The notes: generated from the sequence alone by a model not told the origin. DNA of 45,074 bases from Haloarcula amylovorans (GCF_004681185.1 NZ_SRIF01000016.1:1-45074), one strand, 5' to 3'. Counted from the stretch's first letter, positions 1 through 8,947 are shown. Numbers and translations: made by a program.

Positions 1-2
1 CG

Positions 3-149
3 GGGCATACAACTCGTGAGGAGGGAACCGGGTTTGGGCTCGCTATTGTCGCCGAAATGGTCACTGCGCATGGGTGGACGATTCAGGTGACCGAGAACGA
101 GACGGGTGGTGCTCGCTTCGAGATTCTCGGTGTCGAATCAGTGGCGTGA
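3..149 (+). CDS. Histidine kinase, C-terminal end (partial)
   Basis: This is the 3' end of a gene that begins before the window. The open frame ends at a TGA at 147-149. It reads GTGFGLAIV followed by a TGGARFE segment, which is the G2 box and last strand of a HATPase_c ATP-binding domain of a sensor histidine kinase. The same ending (GTGLGLAFV, then TGGARFE) closes the kinase at 6792-8285, and a related one closes the kinase at 17013-18074, so all three belong to one haloarchaeal subfamily. The sensor domains lie outside the window and the signal cannot be inferred. Confidence 0.85.
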   Translation, partial: GHTTREEGTGFGLAIVAEMVTAHGWTIQVTENETGGARFEILGVESVA

Positions 150-217
150 ATCGGTTGACAGGCCCAGTCTGTTCTGTTAAACTTATTCTCTGGATTGAGC
201 AGAGCTTCTGATCGCGT

Positions 218-1225
218 TTAATCATCAGTTGGGTTGCGATATTCATGCCAGCGGAGCGTCGGTTTCGGGATTGTTAGGGCAACTCGTATCCCTTCTTCAT
301 GAGCGTGGTACCACCACCCTAGTACGGCAATACCGATGACAACACCGACCGACCGGATCACAACTGCCTCACTTGGAAGCACGAGCGACTCCTGAATAGT
401 AGTCGCTGTCGAGAGTTTGAGGAGGCTGGCCGGTTGCGGGTTCACACCTGCGAGGACGCCCGTGAAATTGACGCCGAAGTGAATGCCGATCGGAACGGAA
501 AGGTTCCCGCTGAGAACATATCCGAGGCCGAGGAGGAGCGCCCATACCGCGACCATGAGCCCGAACGTCGTGCCTTTTGCGACAGCATGTGTCAAATAAA
601 AGAACCCCGAAGAGACGAGGATCGCAACTCCTGCGGCCATTCGCCGCGAAATCGCTGAAATGCTATCCAAGCCTTCAGTGATATTCGTAATTAAATAGCC
701 TCGGACGAAGAGTTCCTCGGGCACAACGAAGAGCAGTTGGAACAATGCTGCACCCACCGCGATAACGACCCAGGAGCCGGGTTCAGTTGTGAGTCCCACG
801 CCAGTGAACTCGTAGTAACCAATACCCAACCCGACGAGGACGGTCAGCATGGAGATGCCAGCACCGACCATCGTCCCTCCCAGGATCTCACGCCACCACT
901 GTCGGTCGATCGCGAAACCGAGGTCGGAGAGGTGGCGACGGTCGACCACAAGGGCGGCCACTACTACGGCAAGTGCCAATCCCAACGCATTCGGTATTTG
1001 CCAAGTCAGCATATTGAGGGCCTCCACGATCGCTCCGTTTCCGGTAAAGGGTCTCGGACGATACTGGTTTCCCGCACCTGCCAAGACGAAGAACAACACG
1101 AGCCCAGCAACAAGACGGATGGGGGCGCGGGGACGGCGTTCGGCCGTATTCCAGACCACCCAGCGGAGGCGTAGTAACAGGTATCCCGGAACGCGACGAA
1201 CCGCTGGTCCGGATGCATCAACCAT
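218..1225 (-). CDS. CPBP family intramembrane metalloprotease
   Basis: A 335-residue polytopic membrane protein with about eight hydrophobic segments. The family signature is complete: the glutamate pair and arginine in PEELFVRGY (E170, E171, R175), an FxxxH motif (F209, H213), and an HxxxN motif (H249, N253). These are the proposed zinc ligands and catalytic residues of CPBP/Abi proteases, the prokaryotic relatives of CAAX prenyl endopeptidase Rce1. In prokaryotes such proteins process or protect against small peptides and occasionally serve in signalling; the substrate here is unknown. It lies alone on the minus strand, convergent with the upstream kinase. The start at 1225 gives a polar N-terminal stretch before the first membrane segment, as in relatives. 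Confidence 0.88.
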   Translation of the reverse strand: MVDASGPAVRRVPGYLLLRLRWVVWNTAERRPRAPIRLVAGLVLFFVLAGAGNQYRPRPFTGNGAIVEALNMLTWQIPNALGLALAVVVAALVVDRRHLSDLGFAIDRQWWREILGGTMVGAGISMLTVLVGLGIGYYEFTGVGLTTEPGSWVVIAVGAALFQLLFVVPEELFVRGYLITNITEGLDSISAISRRMAAGVAILVSSGFFYLTHAVAKGTTFGLMVAVWALLLGLGYVLSGNLSVPIGIHFGVNFTGVLAGVNPQPASLLKLSTATTIQESLVLPSEAVVIRSVGVVIGIAVLGWWYHAHEEGIRVALTIPKPTLRWHEYRNPTDD

Positions 1226-1568
1226 ATGACGAAGCTCCTCATGTAAAACGATGTGTCGATCTCTGTTAAATTCTCGGACAGCCCCTCAATGATTTCAACA
1301 GATTAGACGAGCGTCAGAAACATACGCTTCTGATTGTCTGGATGATCGGGTAGCGAACCCGACCGTGACTGATTGGGAGACAGGGACCCCCTCGCACGGT
1401 TGATTTATGGATGTATATCAATATGAACGTCTTTCGTCTGCTCGATACGCACACCACCTGTATTGACCCCAGCCGGGCCAGGACTTGTCACCCGCTGAGG
1501 GTTTCAACAGAGCCGGATTTCTCTCTTCCAGCCCCCAGTTCTAAGTAGGCTCTCACACGAAGACACCT
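1226..1568. other. Intergenic region without a recognised gene
   Basis: This 343-base gap separates the divergently transcribed protease (minus) and the small protein at 1569 (plus). I see short AT-rich tracts near 1400-1430 that could be promoter elements, but no conserved coding frame, repeat or structured RNA. Confidence 0.5.
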
Positions 1569-1937
1569 ATGCCTCAGGAGACGACTGCTCGATTAGAGGA
1601 ATACGCCTACAGCAACGTGGGTGAGGCGCTACGGACCATCGCCATCGTATACGAGGATGACTGTGAAGTGATCTATCTCCGAGATAACCTCAAAGGCGAA
1701 TATACCGCCGAAGAGTACCATGCAATCGTAGATTCATTCAGAGCCGGTCCCGAACCAACCGAACAGAGTACAGACAGCTTGCCGATCGGTGATAGGCAAT
1801 CACTTGTCCACTATCACGAGAAAGCGTTCGTCTTTCAATTTCCTCACGAAAACTGCCACAGTATTTTATTGAGCGTTGAAACGAGCGTTGGATCAAAGCT
1901 CAGGTCGTTTATCAACGGCTGTCAAGAGCACCTGTAA
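1569..1937 (+). CDS. Small haloarchaeal conserved protein (DUF7522-like)
   Basis: A 122-residue acidic soluble protein. It has a pattern I recognise from short haloarchaeal proteins of unknown function: LRTIAIVYEDDCEVIYLRD near residues 20-40, then a glutamate-rich YTAEEY segment, then a C-terminal AFVFQFPHENCHSILLS block. The family name DUF7522 is from memory and should be confirmed. Two damaged relatives occur in the window, an N-terminal-type fragment at 6271 and a C-terminal fragment at 8318, the latter directly behind a histidine kinase. This suggests that the family travels with sensor kinases. No catalytic residues are evident. The start is the first ATG of the frame and no better one follows. 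Confidence 0.7.
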   Translation: MPQETTARLEEYAYSNVGEALRTIAIVYEDDCEVIYLRDNLKGEYTAEEYHAIVDSFRAGPEPTEQSTDSLPIGDRQSLVHYHEKAFVFQFPHENCHSILLSVETSVGSKLRSFINGCQEHL

Positions 1938-2302
1938 GAACGAAATGGTACTCTCCCTTGGCACACGCAGGATTCAGTACTGGAGGTATCATAGAATGGA
2001 TCTCATGCCCGCTCTTCATTCCCTCAATTTGCTCAATACAGCATACGTAGTGATCACTGTCCACCTTCTCAGAATTCAGTGGTATTCAAAGTCTCGTGCT
2101 GGATACAGCACACAGGTCGGTCATGTCACCGTCGTTGAAATGATTCGTGGAGAATCACTAAGTGCAGAAGAATGTCGAAACACACAGAATTGGGAGTATA
2201 CAGTAGCTGCCAAAAGAGGCCACTCGTCGATTTGTTTTTCCAATCTGAATATCAGTTGATTACCAACATTTAACCTGATCGCATATGTTCCCTTCAGTGT
2301 AT
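1938..2302. other. Intergenic region without a recognised gene
   Basis: About 365 bases, AT-richer than its surroundings. Open frames cross it but their translations do not resemble haloarchaeal proteins. The last bases before 2303 contain an AACATTTAAC stretch that may be the promoter of the following membrane protein. Confidence 0.45.
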
Positions 2303-2719
2303 ATGACAAGAGCACTCAAAGGCTCAGGCTTCTTCGGACTTGCAACGATGATGGTTGTCGGACTCTACCAGTTCACCCTCTTGGCTGGTGGGAATGGTGT
2401 CCCAGGCTGGATGATCGGCGGCCACGCACATCTCGGTGTGATCTCTATCCTTGCTATCGTCATGGGATTCGCCGTCCCCGCACTCGGAATCACTGGACGT
2501 CTCCGCACCGCAGTTACCGTTATGTTCATCGCCGGACAGTGGGGAATTCCCGGTATCGTCTGGCTCGGAGAAGGATTCGGACTCAGCTTTCTGATGCCCA
2601 CTGGGTTTCTCTGGGGTATCGCGCTCATCCTGTCCATGCTTATCATGTTCTACAAAACCATCACCCAAGACACCGAACTTGGCGGTGGCCCCACTGGAGT
2701 AGCGCCTGCTGACGACTAG
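2303..2719 (+). CDS. Small four-helix membrane protein
   Basis: I take the start as the ATG at 2303 (MTRALKGSG) rather than the ATG at 2285. It leaves a short basic tail before the first membrane helix and sits behind an AT-rich stretch at about 2265-2275. The 138-residue product has four hydrophobic segments, a conspicuous GGHAHLGVIS motif before the second, and a polar acidic C-terminus. The histidine pair at a membrane interface recalls heme- or metal-binding integral proteins, but I cannot assign a function. Gene boundaries are clear and its closest matches should be haloarchaeal membrane proteins of unknown role. Confidence 0.65.
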   Translation: MTRALKGSGFFGLATMMVVGLYQFTLLAGGNGVPGWMIGGHAHLGVISILAIVMGFAVPALGITGRLRTAVTVMFIAGQWGIPGIVWLGEGFGLSFLMPTGFLWGIALILSMLIMFYKTITQDTELGGGPTGVAPADD

Positions 2720-2830
2720 CAACAACCAAACTCACTCCCCACGACCACCAATCCGTTTCAGAGAGATCATTGTCGGTAACCCAACGGAATAACTAGTTAC
2801 CCTATAAGCCCCTATCGTAGGAGAACGCGG

Positions 2831-3000
2831 TCACTCGGTTTCGAGTGCTGCATAGATCTCCGCGTGCCGACGTCCATCGAGTTTGCCCATCTCTAGTGCA
2901 ATTTCGCGACGTTCTTCATCGCTCTCGGCCGCCTGATACTGCTCGTATAGTGGCGAACCTCGTCATCGACCGGGGCCGAGGAATCGGTGCTGGACGCCAT
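2831..3000 (-). pseudogene. Frameshifted small haloarchaeal gene
   Basis: Read on the minus strand, an ATG at 3000 opens MASSTDSSAPVDDEV. The frame then fails, while a different frame carries PLYEQYQAAESDEERREIAL and EMGKLDGRRHAEIYAALETE up to a TGA at 2831. The two halves together look like one acidic, helical protein of about 55 residues interrupted by a frameshift near 2953-2957. I do not know the function. A single base change would restore one frame, so a sequencing indel cannot be excluded. Confidence 0.5.
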
Positions 3001-3176
3001 TTCTATCTCGAACAGACTTGGTGTGGTCGTTTATCAGTTACTCAGGAGGAGCATCTAAAACAGCCGCTCAGTAGATGTGCGAACGTACCTTTTTCTGCCT
3101 CGGGTACGGCTCGCTTCGCTCACGTTCAGGATACCGCACTCGCTCCGCTCGTGCGGATGCTCACTGCACCACCTGG

Positions 3177-3314
3177 GCCTTGTTTAGACGCAGCAGAATC
3201 GGCTCCCATCCTTTGTACTCAACTGATGAAACCGCGCCGTGAGGTGCTCACGATGAATTTCTGTACAGCCGGGATGGCTCCTGACTCGCCCACTCCAGAG
3301 CGTCTAAACAAGGC
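3177..3314. mobile_element. 138-bp inverted-repeat-bounded element (MITE-like)
   Basis: A perfect 15-bp inverted repeat, GCCTTGTTTAGACGC at 3177-3191 and its complement at 3300-3314, bounds a 138-bp segment with no meaningful open frame. This is the architecture of a miniature inverted-repeat transposable element mobilised in trans by a full insertion sequence. I could not identify a target-site duplication by eye, and no other copy is present in the window. The parent IS family is not certain. Confidence 0.6.
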
Positions 3315-3370
3315 TCAAGGGTGTATCATATGCTCAAGCGAGAGGCGGATCAGATTCAATGAGGTACCCT

Positions 3371-3618
3371 ATGAGCTTCCTGACAGCGGTAGTTGTCTTC
3401 GTAGTTGGACTAGTCTCCGGTATCGTCATTAGATGGGGCGCCGGTCTCGCTGCTATCATTGCACTCCGTTGGTGATATTCGGGGTAACAACGCCAGACAT
3501 CGGACTCGTCAATTACATCATTCAGGGATACTACAACGGCAACGAGCCGTTGTTCCTCGCTGGATTGTTGTTCGGAATCGACGCCAAGCAAACGAAGAAC
3601 GTCGTGGTCGAACGCTGA
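3371..3618 (+). pseudogene. Frameshifted small membrane protein
   Basis: From an ATG at 3371 (an in-frame ATG also lies at 3359) the frame reads MSFLTAVVVFVVGLVSGI, a clear transmembrane segment, and stops at 3473-3475. The adjacent frame continues LVIFGVTTPDIGLVNYIIQ and a second hydrophobic stretch to a TGA at 3616-3618. Together they make a two-helix protein of about 80 residues broken by one base near 3465-3470. The function is unknown. It ends one base from the convergent aldo/keto reductase remnant. Confidence 0.5.
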
Positions 3619-3619
3619 A

Positions 3620-4027
3620 CTACAGCCCTAGCGCTCGTTGCAATTTCGTGAGCAAGCCCCCCTGGAGGTCGAATATCTTCGTCATCTCCTCGCCCGTGAG
3701 TTCGAAGTCGAAGACCTCCAGATTGGCCTGCAGATGTTCCGAACTCGATGCCTTCGGAATCGCCGCCACCTGTTCTTGCTGGAGCAGCCATCGAAGGGCG
3801 ACCTGTGTTGGCGTCTTTCCGTAGCGTTCCGCGATCTTCGTGAGCGTCTCGTCGTCCGAGACCTTCCCTTTCGCCAGTGGGCTATACGCTGTTAGGATGA
3901 TGTCGTTCTCTGCAAGATTCGAGAAGCTGCGTTTCTTGCTGTACAACAGGGCTTGTGATGTGGCTAGTAACTGCGTCCACCGGCGCGAATCGCAGTTTGG
4001 GTACTGCGATGCTCGGGCAATCAGCAC
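3620..4027 (-). pseudogene. Aldo/keto reductase, C-terminal remnant
   Basis: The reliable part starts at about residue 35 with AENDIILTAYSPLAKG, followed by KTPTQVALRWLLQQ and a VAAIPKASS segment. These are the late strands and cofactor-binding region of NAD(P)H-dependent aldo/keto reductases. The family is usually 270-330 residues; only about 100 recognisable residues remain. The active-site tyrosine, lysine and histidine region is missing, and the sequence upstream (3950-4080) has no clear family. The gene is truncated at its 5' end and is very likely inactive. Rearrangement by the nearby mobile-element debris is a plausible cause. Confidence 0.7.
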
Positions 4028-4103
4028 TCACCTCGACACGGCGAAAGAAGCGGCGTCGTTGCACTTCACTTGTTTACTCTGAGTCGGCGCAGGTTAGACG
4101 GGT

Positions 4104-6086
4104 TCAGATGGCCGATTCAGCAACCGGAAGTGTAAACGAGAATGTCGTCCCCTCTCCGACAGTCGAGTCCACGCTGATGCCCCCTCCGTGGCGGTCGATG
4201 ATTTTCTTGCAGATCGCGAGACCGACTCCTGTCCCACCACTATCCCCAATAGCTGTAAAGAGATCGAAAATCTGATCCTGTTGCGCCGGAGGAATCCCGG
4301 GCCCAGTATCGGCCACGGTGAATCGCCACTTATCATCCACGCAGGTTGCCGTAACGCAAATACTAACCTCACCATCACTGTGGTCGATAGCGTTGCCGAT
4401 CAGGTTTTGAAAAACCTTCGCGAGCTGTGTTGAATTCCCTATGACCGTCGGGAGTGAGTCGACCGTCACCTCACAGCCCTCCCGGTCAGTAAGAAGCATC
4501 TCTCGCACCTCGTCGAGAACCGCGTTACAATCAACTGGTTCGGTAGTCGACTCACTGCAGCCGATCCGGGCAAATTCAAGAATATCCGCAATCATCTGCT
4601 GCATTCGGTCAGCGCCATCGATGGCGAATTCGATAAACTCGCGTCCGTCCTCGTCGAGGTCAGCCGCGTAGCGGCGCTCCAGTAACTGCAGATAGCTCGA
4701 AATCGTCCGTAGCGGTTCCTTCAAATCATGAGCAACAACGGATGCAAACTGCTCGAGTTCGGCGTTCGACCGCTCCAGTTCCTCGACAAGTGCGTTCAGT
4801 TCCTCGCGGCGGTGCTTGAGTTCCTGTTCGCGCTCTTTTTGAATAGTAATGTCTCGTGTTGCGCCGACGAGCTGAATCACGTCGCCGTTTTCGATGACTG
4901 GCGCGAGCTTCGTCTGCAAGTGTGTAGCCTCTCCATCGACGGCATCCGCGACCTCGTATGAAAGAGGTTCACAGCGCTCGACGCATTCTTCGTACCGAGC
5001 TTCAATTTCGGTACCGATCTCCTCACCAATCACGTCACAGACAGTTTTACCGTGGAGTGCATCAGCCGAAAAACCGACCAGCTCTTCGTAGGCCTGATTA
5101 ACGCGCTGAATACTGAACGAGTTCTCACAGTCGGCATTCACGAGAAAAATCGCGTCCTGCACCTGATTGAACACTGTTTCAGCCTGGGTCAGTCGCCGTT
5201 TTCGTTCCAACAGTTGGGTGAACCACTGGCGCAAATACTCGAAAAACGTTGTTTCAGCAGGAGTGAATGGCTGATCCCGGGGATCGTCTCTGACGAAGCA
5301 GACGGTGCCATAGAGCCCCTCATCAACACGGAGTTTCGCCCCAAGATAACACCCTAACTCGAACGCTTCATAGGCTGGGTCGCCTTCCCAGCCCTGTGCC
5401 GGTGCGTTATACACCTCCAACATCCCGTCTTGTTGGATCGTTTTCCTGCAGTACGTATTCGAGAGGTCCGTAACTCCCTCTTGGACGATGTCGGCGCCGG
5501 CTACAGCGACAACCTCATGACGCTCACGTGACTCTTCGATTTTAACGACGTGCCCGTTGGCAAGATCAAGTCGCTGACATCCCAACTCCAGAAGTTGTGA
5601 AATCCTCTCATCTGGCGATGCCTTCGGTGGGGCTGTGATTTCGATAAGTTGATCGCGGTACTGCTGGTGGTCCGTCTCTCGATTGTCGTGGGGATTGATA
5701 TGCGATTGGCTAACGAGGGCCGGAATCTGGCTAGCCAGTCGGTCGTATAGATTGGTGCTCTCAGTTATCCGGAGATACTCGGAGACACCTGCCGAAATAG
5801 CATCGCTAGCGATCTCTTCGCTCCCGTTCTTTGTACAGAGAATGAAAGGGACGGCCGGCTGGACTGTACGGACGGTATCGAGGACCTCGATACCAGTTTG
5901 CTCCGGAAGGTCGTAGACAGAAACGACACAGTCAATGGAGTTGTCCTTGAGTCGGTCTACTCCAGCCCTCCCGCTTGGTGCTCTTGTGACGCTGAATTGG
6001 TTCTCCTCGTGTTCAAGGCGAGTCAGAACCTGTTGTGTAAAGTCGTCATTGTTCTTGATGAATAGAACCTGAATCGACTCAGTCAT
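4104..6086 (-). CDS. Hybrid sensor histidine kinase (pseudo-receiver, GAF, PAS, HisKA, HATPase)
   Basis: A 660-residue soluble sensor. Residues 1-125 form a response-regulator receiver fold; about 155-295 is a GAF domain; about 305-415 is a PAS domain; a coiled coil leads to HisKA with the phospho-acceptor H453 in AHDLKEPL; the HATPase follows with the N box (NLIGNAIDH), VADTGPGIP and GTGVGLAIC. The receiver is degenerate. The expected acidic pair is replaced by KNN (11-13), and the phospho-acceptor aspartate position in SVYDLPEQTG is V57. It therefore probably acts as a protein-interaction module rather than accepting phosphate. A TATA-like TTTATATA lies about 25 bases before the start, consistent with a leaderless message. 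The ligand and partner regulator are unknown. Confidence 0.92.
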   Translation of the reverse strand: MTESIQVLFIKNNDDFTQQVLTRLEHEENQFSVTRAPSGRAGVDRLKDNSIDCVVSVYDLPEQTGIEVLDTVRTVQPAVPFILCTKNGSEEIASDAISAGVSEYLRITESTNLYDRLASQIPALVSQSHINPHDNRETDHQQYRDQLIEITAPPKASPDERISQLLELGCQRLDLANGHVVKIEESRERHEVVAVAGADIVQEGVTDLSNTYCRKTIQQDGMLEVYNAPAQGWEGDPAYEAFELGCYLGAKLRVDEGLYGTVCFVRDDPRDQPFTPAETTFFEYLRQWFTQLLERKRRLTQAETVFNQVQDAIFLVNADCENSFSIQRVNQAYEELVGFSADALHGKTVCDVIGEEIGTEIEARYEECVERCEPLSYEVADAVDGEATHLQTKLAPVIENGDVIQLVGATRDITIQKEREQELKHRREELNALVEELERSNAELEQFASVVAHDLKEPLRTISSYLQLLERRYAADLDEDGREFIEFAIDGADRMQQMIADILEFARIGCSESTTEPVDCNAVLDEVREMLLTDREGCEVTVDSLPTVIGNSTQLAKVFQNLIGNAIDHSDGEVSICVTATCVDDKWRFTVADTGPGIPPAQQDQIFDLFTAIGDSGGTGVGLAICKKIIDRHGGGISVDSTVGEGTTFSFTLPVAESAI

Positions 6087-6270
6087 ACACAGTTAGATAC
6101 ATATATAAACTGATGCTATTGTATATTAAATCTTAGGGGAAGTGTACGATTATCAGCGATATATCGTCTCAAATGCTGCCAAACCCAAGAGATACTTGGA
6201 GACACCCGTGTGTGATGCGGACTTCGCATAGCTACTACCTTCAGATATATTGATAACTAAACGTTAGTAA

Positions 6271-6614
6271 ATGATATACAAGACATATTCGCTTGGTAGA
6301 TTACGTACACGCCACGCTAGTGGTGCACTCTGTGCCGTTGCGATTGTCTACGACGGTGAGTGTGAAATCGTGTCCCTACGAGACAATCGTAAAGATTGGG
6401 ACTCCCACACAGCTATATCACCGAGGAAGAAACGCGCTGGCTCATGTTCGTTTACGAACCCGGTCTTGAACAACTCTGGGCGTCGGTTGGGAGCCCCGCA
6501 GACTCGTGGACGATCCCGGACGATTCAGAGGTCGAGGAACAGATGAATCGCGTCGTTGAACAGCTGGATCGATATGGAATTGAGATTGTGGGTGATTCAT
6601 TGACTATCGATTGA
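6271..6614 (+). pseudogene. Broken DUF7522-like gene, possibly chimeric
   Basis: The first frame (from the ATG at 6271) contains AVAIVYDGECEIVSLRDNRK, which aligns with AIVYEDDCEVIYLRD of the protein at 1569. After about residue 42 this frame becomes meaningless. A second frame starting near 6396 gives ITEEETRWLMFVYEPGLEQL, then a segment with VGSPADSW and an acidic C-terminus, ending at 6614. Either one gene carries a frameshift around 6395-6405, or two different small genes have been joined. The second half does not resemble the C-terminus of the 1569 protein, so I favour a chimera with a frameshift. An AT-rich promoter-like stretch precedes it (6245-6265). Confidence 0.5.
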
Positions 6615-6791
6615 TCGGCTCGATCGAAATCCTTAGCAGAGGATATATTCTAACTCGAGGCGGTCAGTACGGAGTGCACATTAGTTCTGATCAGTTGGTA
6701 AATTGGTAGTGTGTATTTCTCAGGTCCGCTCTCAGTCGTGGTCATTGGTATCACCAAGGAACTATGAATTCCGAGCGCATATAGTGTAGAA

Positions 6792-8285
6792 ATGGCCGAT
6801 GACGGACCATCGGAGACGTCAGCCACCGACGTTCCACCAACAACAATCTATACCCGTCTCGTTAACGGCGTCGTGAGCCTCAACGAGCAGTGGCAGATTA
6901 CGTATTGTAATCAGCACGCCGAAGAAGTTCTCCAACATAGCAGAGACGAATTGCTCGGAACAGATGCTCACGAAGTATTTTTTGACTCCCCTGATTCGAA
7001 CCTCCAGCAAGAACTCGAACACGCTAGAGAAACGCGAGAACCGATCTCGTTCGAGGCACATTTCCCCTCATTAGGTTGTTGGCTGGCGGGACGTGCGTAT
7101 CCTATTGAGACGGACCTATGGCTTCATTTCCGTGACGTCTCTGAACGCGCTCGCCGCCAAGCACAACTGCAGAAACGCGAACAAGCTATGAACCGTGCAT
7201 ACGACGTTATTGCGGACCCCGAACTCTCCTTTGAGAAGCAGATTGACGCGCTGCTAGAAATCGTTCGGACCGCAGTCGGAACGGACTATGCGACGCTCTC
7301 TCGGGTCGATCAGAACGCCAATTCCTATCTGTTCGAGGCGGTCGCCACACCGACAGACGCTGATCTCAACGCGGGCGACACGGTGCCACTCGACGTGACA
7401 AACTGCGAATGTGCCGTCGAGACCGAGCAAACACTTGTGTTGAATGATATTCAAGAGGATGCGCCGGAGCTCGCCGATCGAGCAGGGAACGCCGACTGGG
7501 GCATGTCCTGTTATCTGGGGACACCAATATTCGTCGATGGGAATTCGTATGGAACCTTCTGTTTCTACGATATGGAACCGCGGAACGAATCGTTCTCCGA
7601 TTGGGAAGTGGCGTTTGTCGAGTATCTTGGCGATTGGGTGAGTACGGAAATCGAGCGCCAGCGCCAGACCGCTCGCCTCGAATCGTTCGCGGATATGCTT
7701 GCCCACGAACTCCGCAATCCGCTGGCGATCGGGCAACTCTACAGTAACCAACTGCCAAGCGAGGCTGCGCCGGAAGCAGTTGAGTACGTTGCTGAGGCGT
7801 TCGATCGTATCGAGGAACTCATTGACGTGATCCTCATTCTCACCCAAGAAGCAACGGTCAACATTGACTGGGAAACGGTTGCGGTGGCAGACGCCGCCAG
7901 AACGGCATGGGCAGATGCCGATGTCGGCGGCGCAGAACTCACAGTTATAGCTTCACAAAACATCGAAGTGGATCCAATCCATTTCCAGCATCTGCTCGAA
8001 AATCTCTTCGAAAATGCAGTTACTCATCATACGGCAGATATGCCCGTGCAGGTTACTGTCGGGGACCTCCCGACAGGGTTCTACGTCGCTGATAACGGCT
8101 CTGGAATTGCCAAAAGTGAACGGAGCCAGGTCTTTGAGACGGGCTATACGACTGCCGACGATGGCACGGGCCTCGGGCTTGCGTTCGTTACCGAACTGAC
8201 AGAGATGTATGACTGGCGCTGTCAGATTGTCGAAAGCGATACGGGTGGAGCACGCTTTGAATTCACGAATACTGACCACCGTTGA
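6792..8285 (+). CDS. Sensor histidine kinase (PAS, GAF, HisKA, HATPase)
   Basis: A 497-residue soluble kinase. A PAS domain occupies about residues 18-120 (GVVSLNEQWQITYCN), a GAF domain about 140-285 with the YGTFCFYD core typical of haloarchaeal GAF sensors, then HisKA with H305 in LAHELRNPL. The HATPase follows, with NLFENAV, VADNGSGI and GTGLGLAFV. A short coiled coil links PAS to GAF. GAF cysteines (CEC near 205) could bind a cofactor, but this is speculation. No cognate response regulator is adjacent; the stand-alone receiver at 9565 is a candidate. A remnant of the small DUF7522-like family follows directly after the stop codon. Confidence 0.93.
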   Translation: MADDGPSETSATDVPPTTIYTRLVNGVVSLNEQWQITYCNQHAEEVLQHSRDELLGTDAHEVFFDSPDSNLQQELEHARETREPISFEAHFPSLGCWLAGRAYPIETDLWLHFRDVSERARRQAQLQKREQAMNRAYDVIADPELSFEKQIDALLEIVRTAVGTDYATLSRVDQNANSYLFEAVATPTDADLNAGDTVPLDVTNCECAVETEQTLVLNDIQEDAPELADRAGNADWGMSCYLGTPIFVDGNSYGTFCFYDMEPRNESFSDWEVAFVEYLGDWVSTEIERQRQTARLESFADMLAHELRNPLAIGQLYSNQLPSEAAPEAVEYVAEAFDRIEELIDVILILTQEATVNIDWETVAVADAARTAWADADVGGAELTVIASQNIEVDPIHFQHLLENLFENAVTHHTADMPVQVTVGDLPTGFYVADNGSGIAKSERSQVFETGYTTADDGTGLGLAFVTELTEMYDWRCQIVESDTGGARFEFTNTDHR

Positions 8286-8317
8286 ACCGCTATTCTTGGC
8301 TAATCGCCTCAACAAGT

Positions 8318-8467
8318 GTGATTCCGAAAGGCCATTATCCACTACCATCAAAATGCCTTCGTCTTTCAATTTCCACACGAGAACTGCCACAGCATTCTGC
8401 TGAGCCTCGAACCGAATGTCAGGTCGCGGTTAGGTCTTTCATTAGCGGGAGTCAACAGCGACTCTGA
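8318..8467 (+). pseudogene. C-terminal remnant of the DUF7522-like family
   Basis: One frame reads HYHQNAFVFQFPHENCHSIL, almost the same as HYHEKAFVFQFPHENCHSIL of the protein at 1569, and the DNA is close to identical over about 30 bases (around 1829-1861 versus 8359-8393). The last part, RSFISGSQQRL before the stop at 8467, lies in another frame and matches the C-terminus of the 1569 protein. The piece therefore lacks its N-terminal half and also carries an internal frameshift near 8430. It is a degraded duplicate. Confidence 0.72.
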
Positions 8468-8653
8468 ATCCAAGCTAAACGGCTAGATTAGAGACACGCT
8501 GGTCACCCGCCTGATTGCTACCTGGGCTGAATTACTTTTAAGCTAAAACTATGGGATACCCCAGATATATGACTGTGTATTTTCGTGCGATATGAGAAGA
8601 GATTGCTCTACTACGCCCGGAGATACTTGTACCGGAGAACAGTAGCATCCACC

Positions 8654-8947
8654 ATGACCGACGACGAAGCGCCGGTGCAGCACTGCACACTCCCCGAACC
8701 AATAGATGTCCGAGACACACTCGAAGGAGCTGGCATCGAACATCTCGACGTCGACGACGAGCGAATAGTCGTCATCTATCAACAGGCGATTCTCATGGTC
8801 ACCGCGACAGATGGCCAGGTAACAGCAGCTCAAGAATTAGAGGCCGAACTCTGGGAAGCAGCACCACGCTCGACAGCGCCGGACCCAGAGTCGCTCCTTA
8901 CTTCGTTCATCGACGAGCTAGTGGCCGCGACTGACACGCCCCCGTAG
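8654..8947 (+). CDS. Hypothetical acidic protein
   Basis: I choose the ATG at 8654 (MTDDEAPVQ) over the upstream ATG at 8585. The 23 extra residues are basic and tyrosine-rich, unlike a haloarchaeal protein, whereas the downstream start gives a typical acidic N-terminus. The 97-residue product has a central VIVYQQAILMVT-like beta segment and a helical C-terminus. The VRDTLEGAGIEHLDVDDERI stretch suggests a small alpha/beta fold. I do not recognise a family. An ACTTTTAAGC stretch near 8533 may be the TATA element. Confidence 0.55.
   Translation: MTDDEAPVQHCTLPEPIDVRDTLEGAGIEHLDVDDERIVVIYQQAILMVTATDGQVTAAQELEAELWEAAPRSTAPDPESLLTSFIDELVAATDTPP

Noticed and set aside
737..1229. Plus-strand open frames of 126-145 codons inside the CPBP protease gene
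   Set aside because: They are antisense to a gene with all the family motifs, and their translations are rich in arginine, histidine and cysteine without a recognisable domain.
1876..2259. A 127-codon plus-strand frame overlapping the end of the 1569 gene
   Set aside because: It starts inside a better supported gene in another frame, and its residue usage is not haloarchaeal.
2845..3432. A 195-codon plus-strand frame
   Set aside because: It runs across the inverted-repeat element and antisense to the small frameshifted gene, and its translation has no halophile-like acidity or motif.
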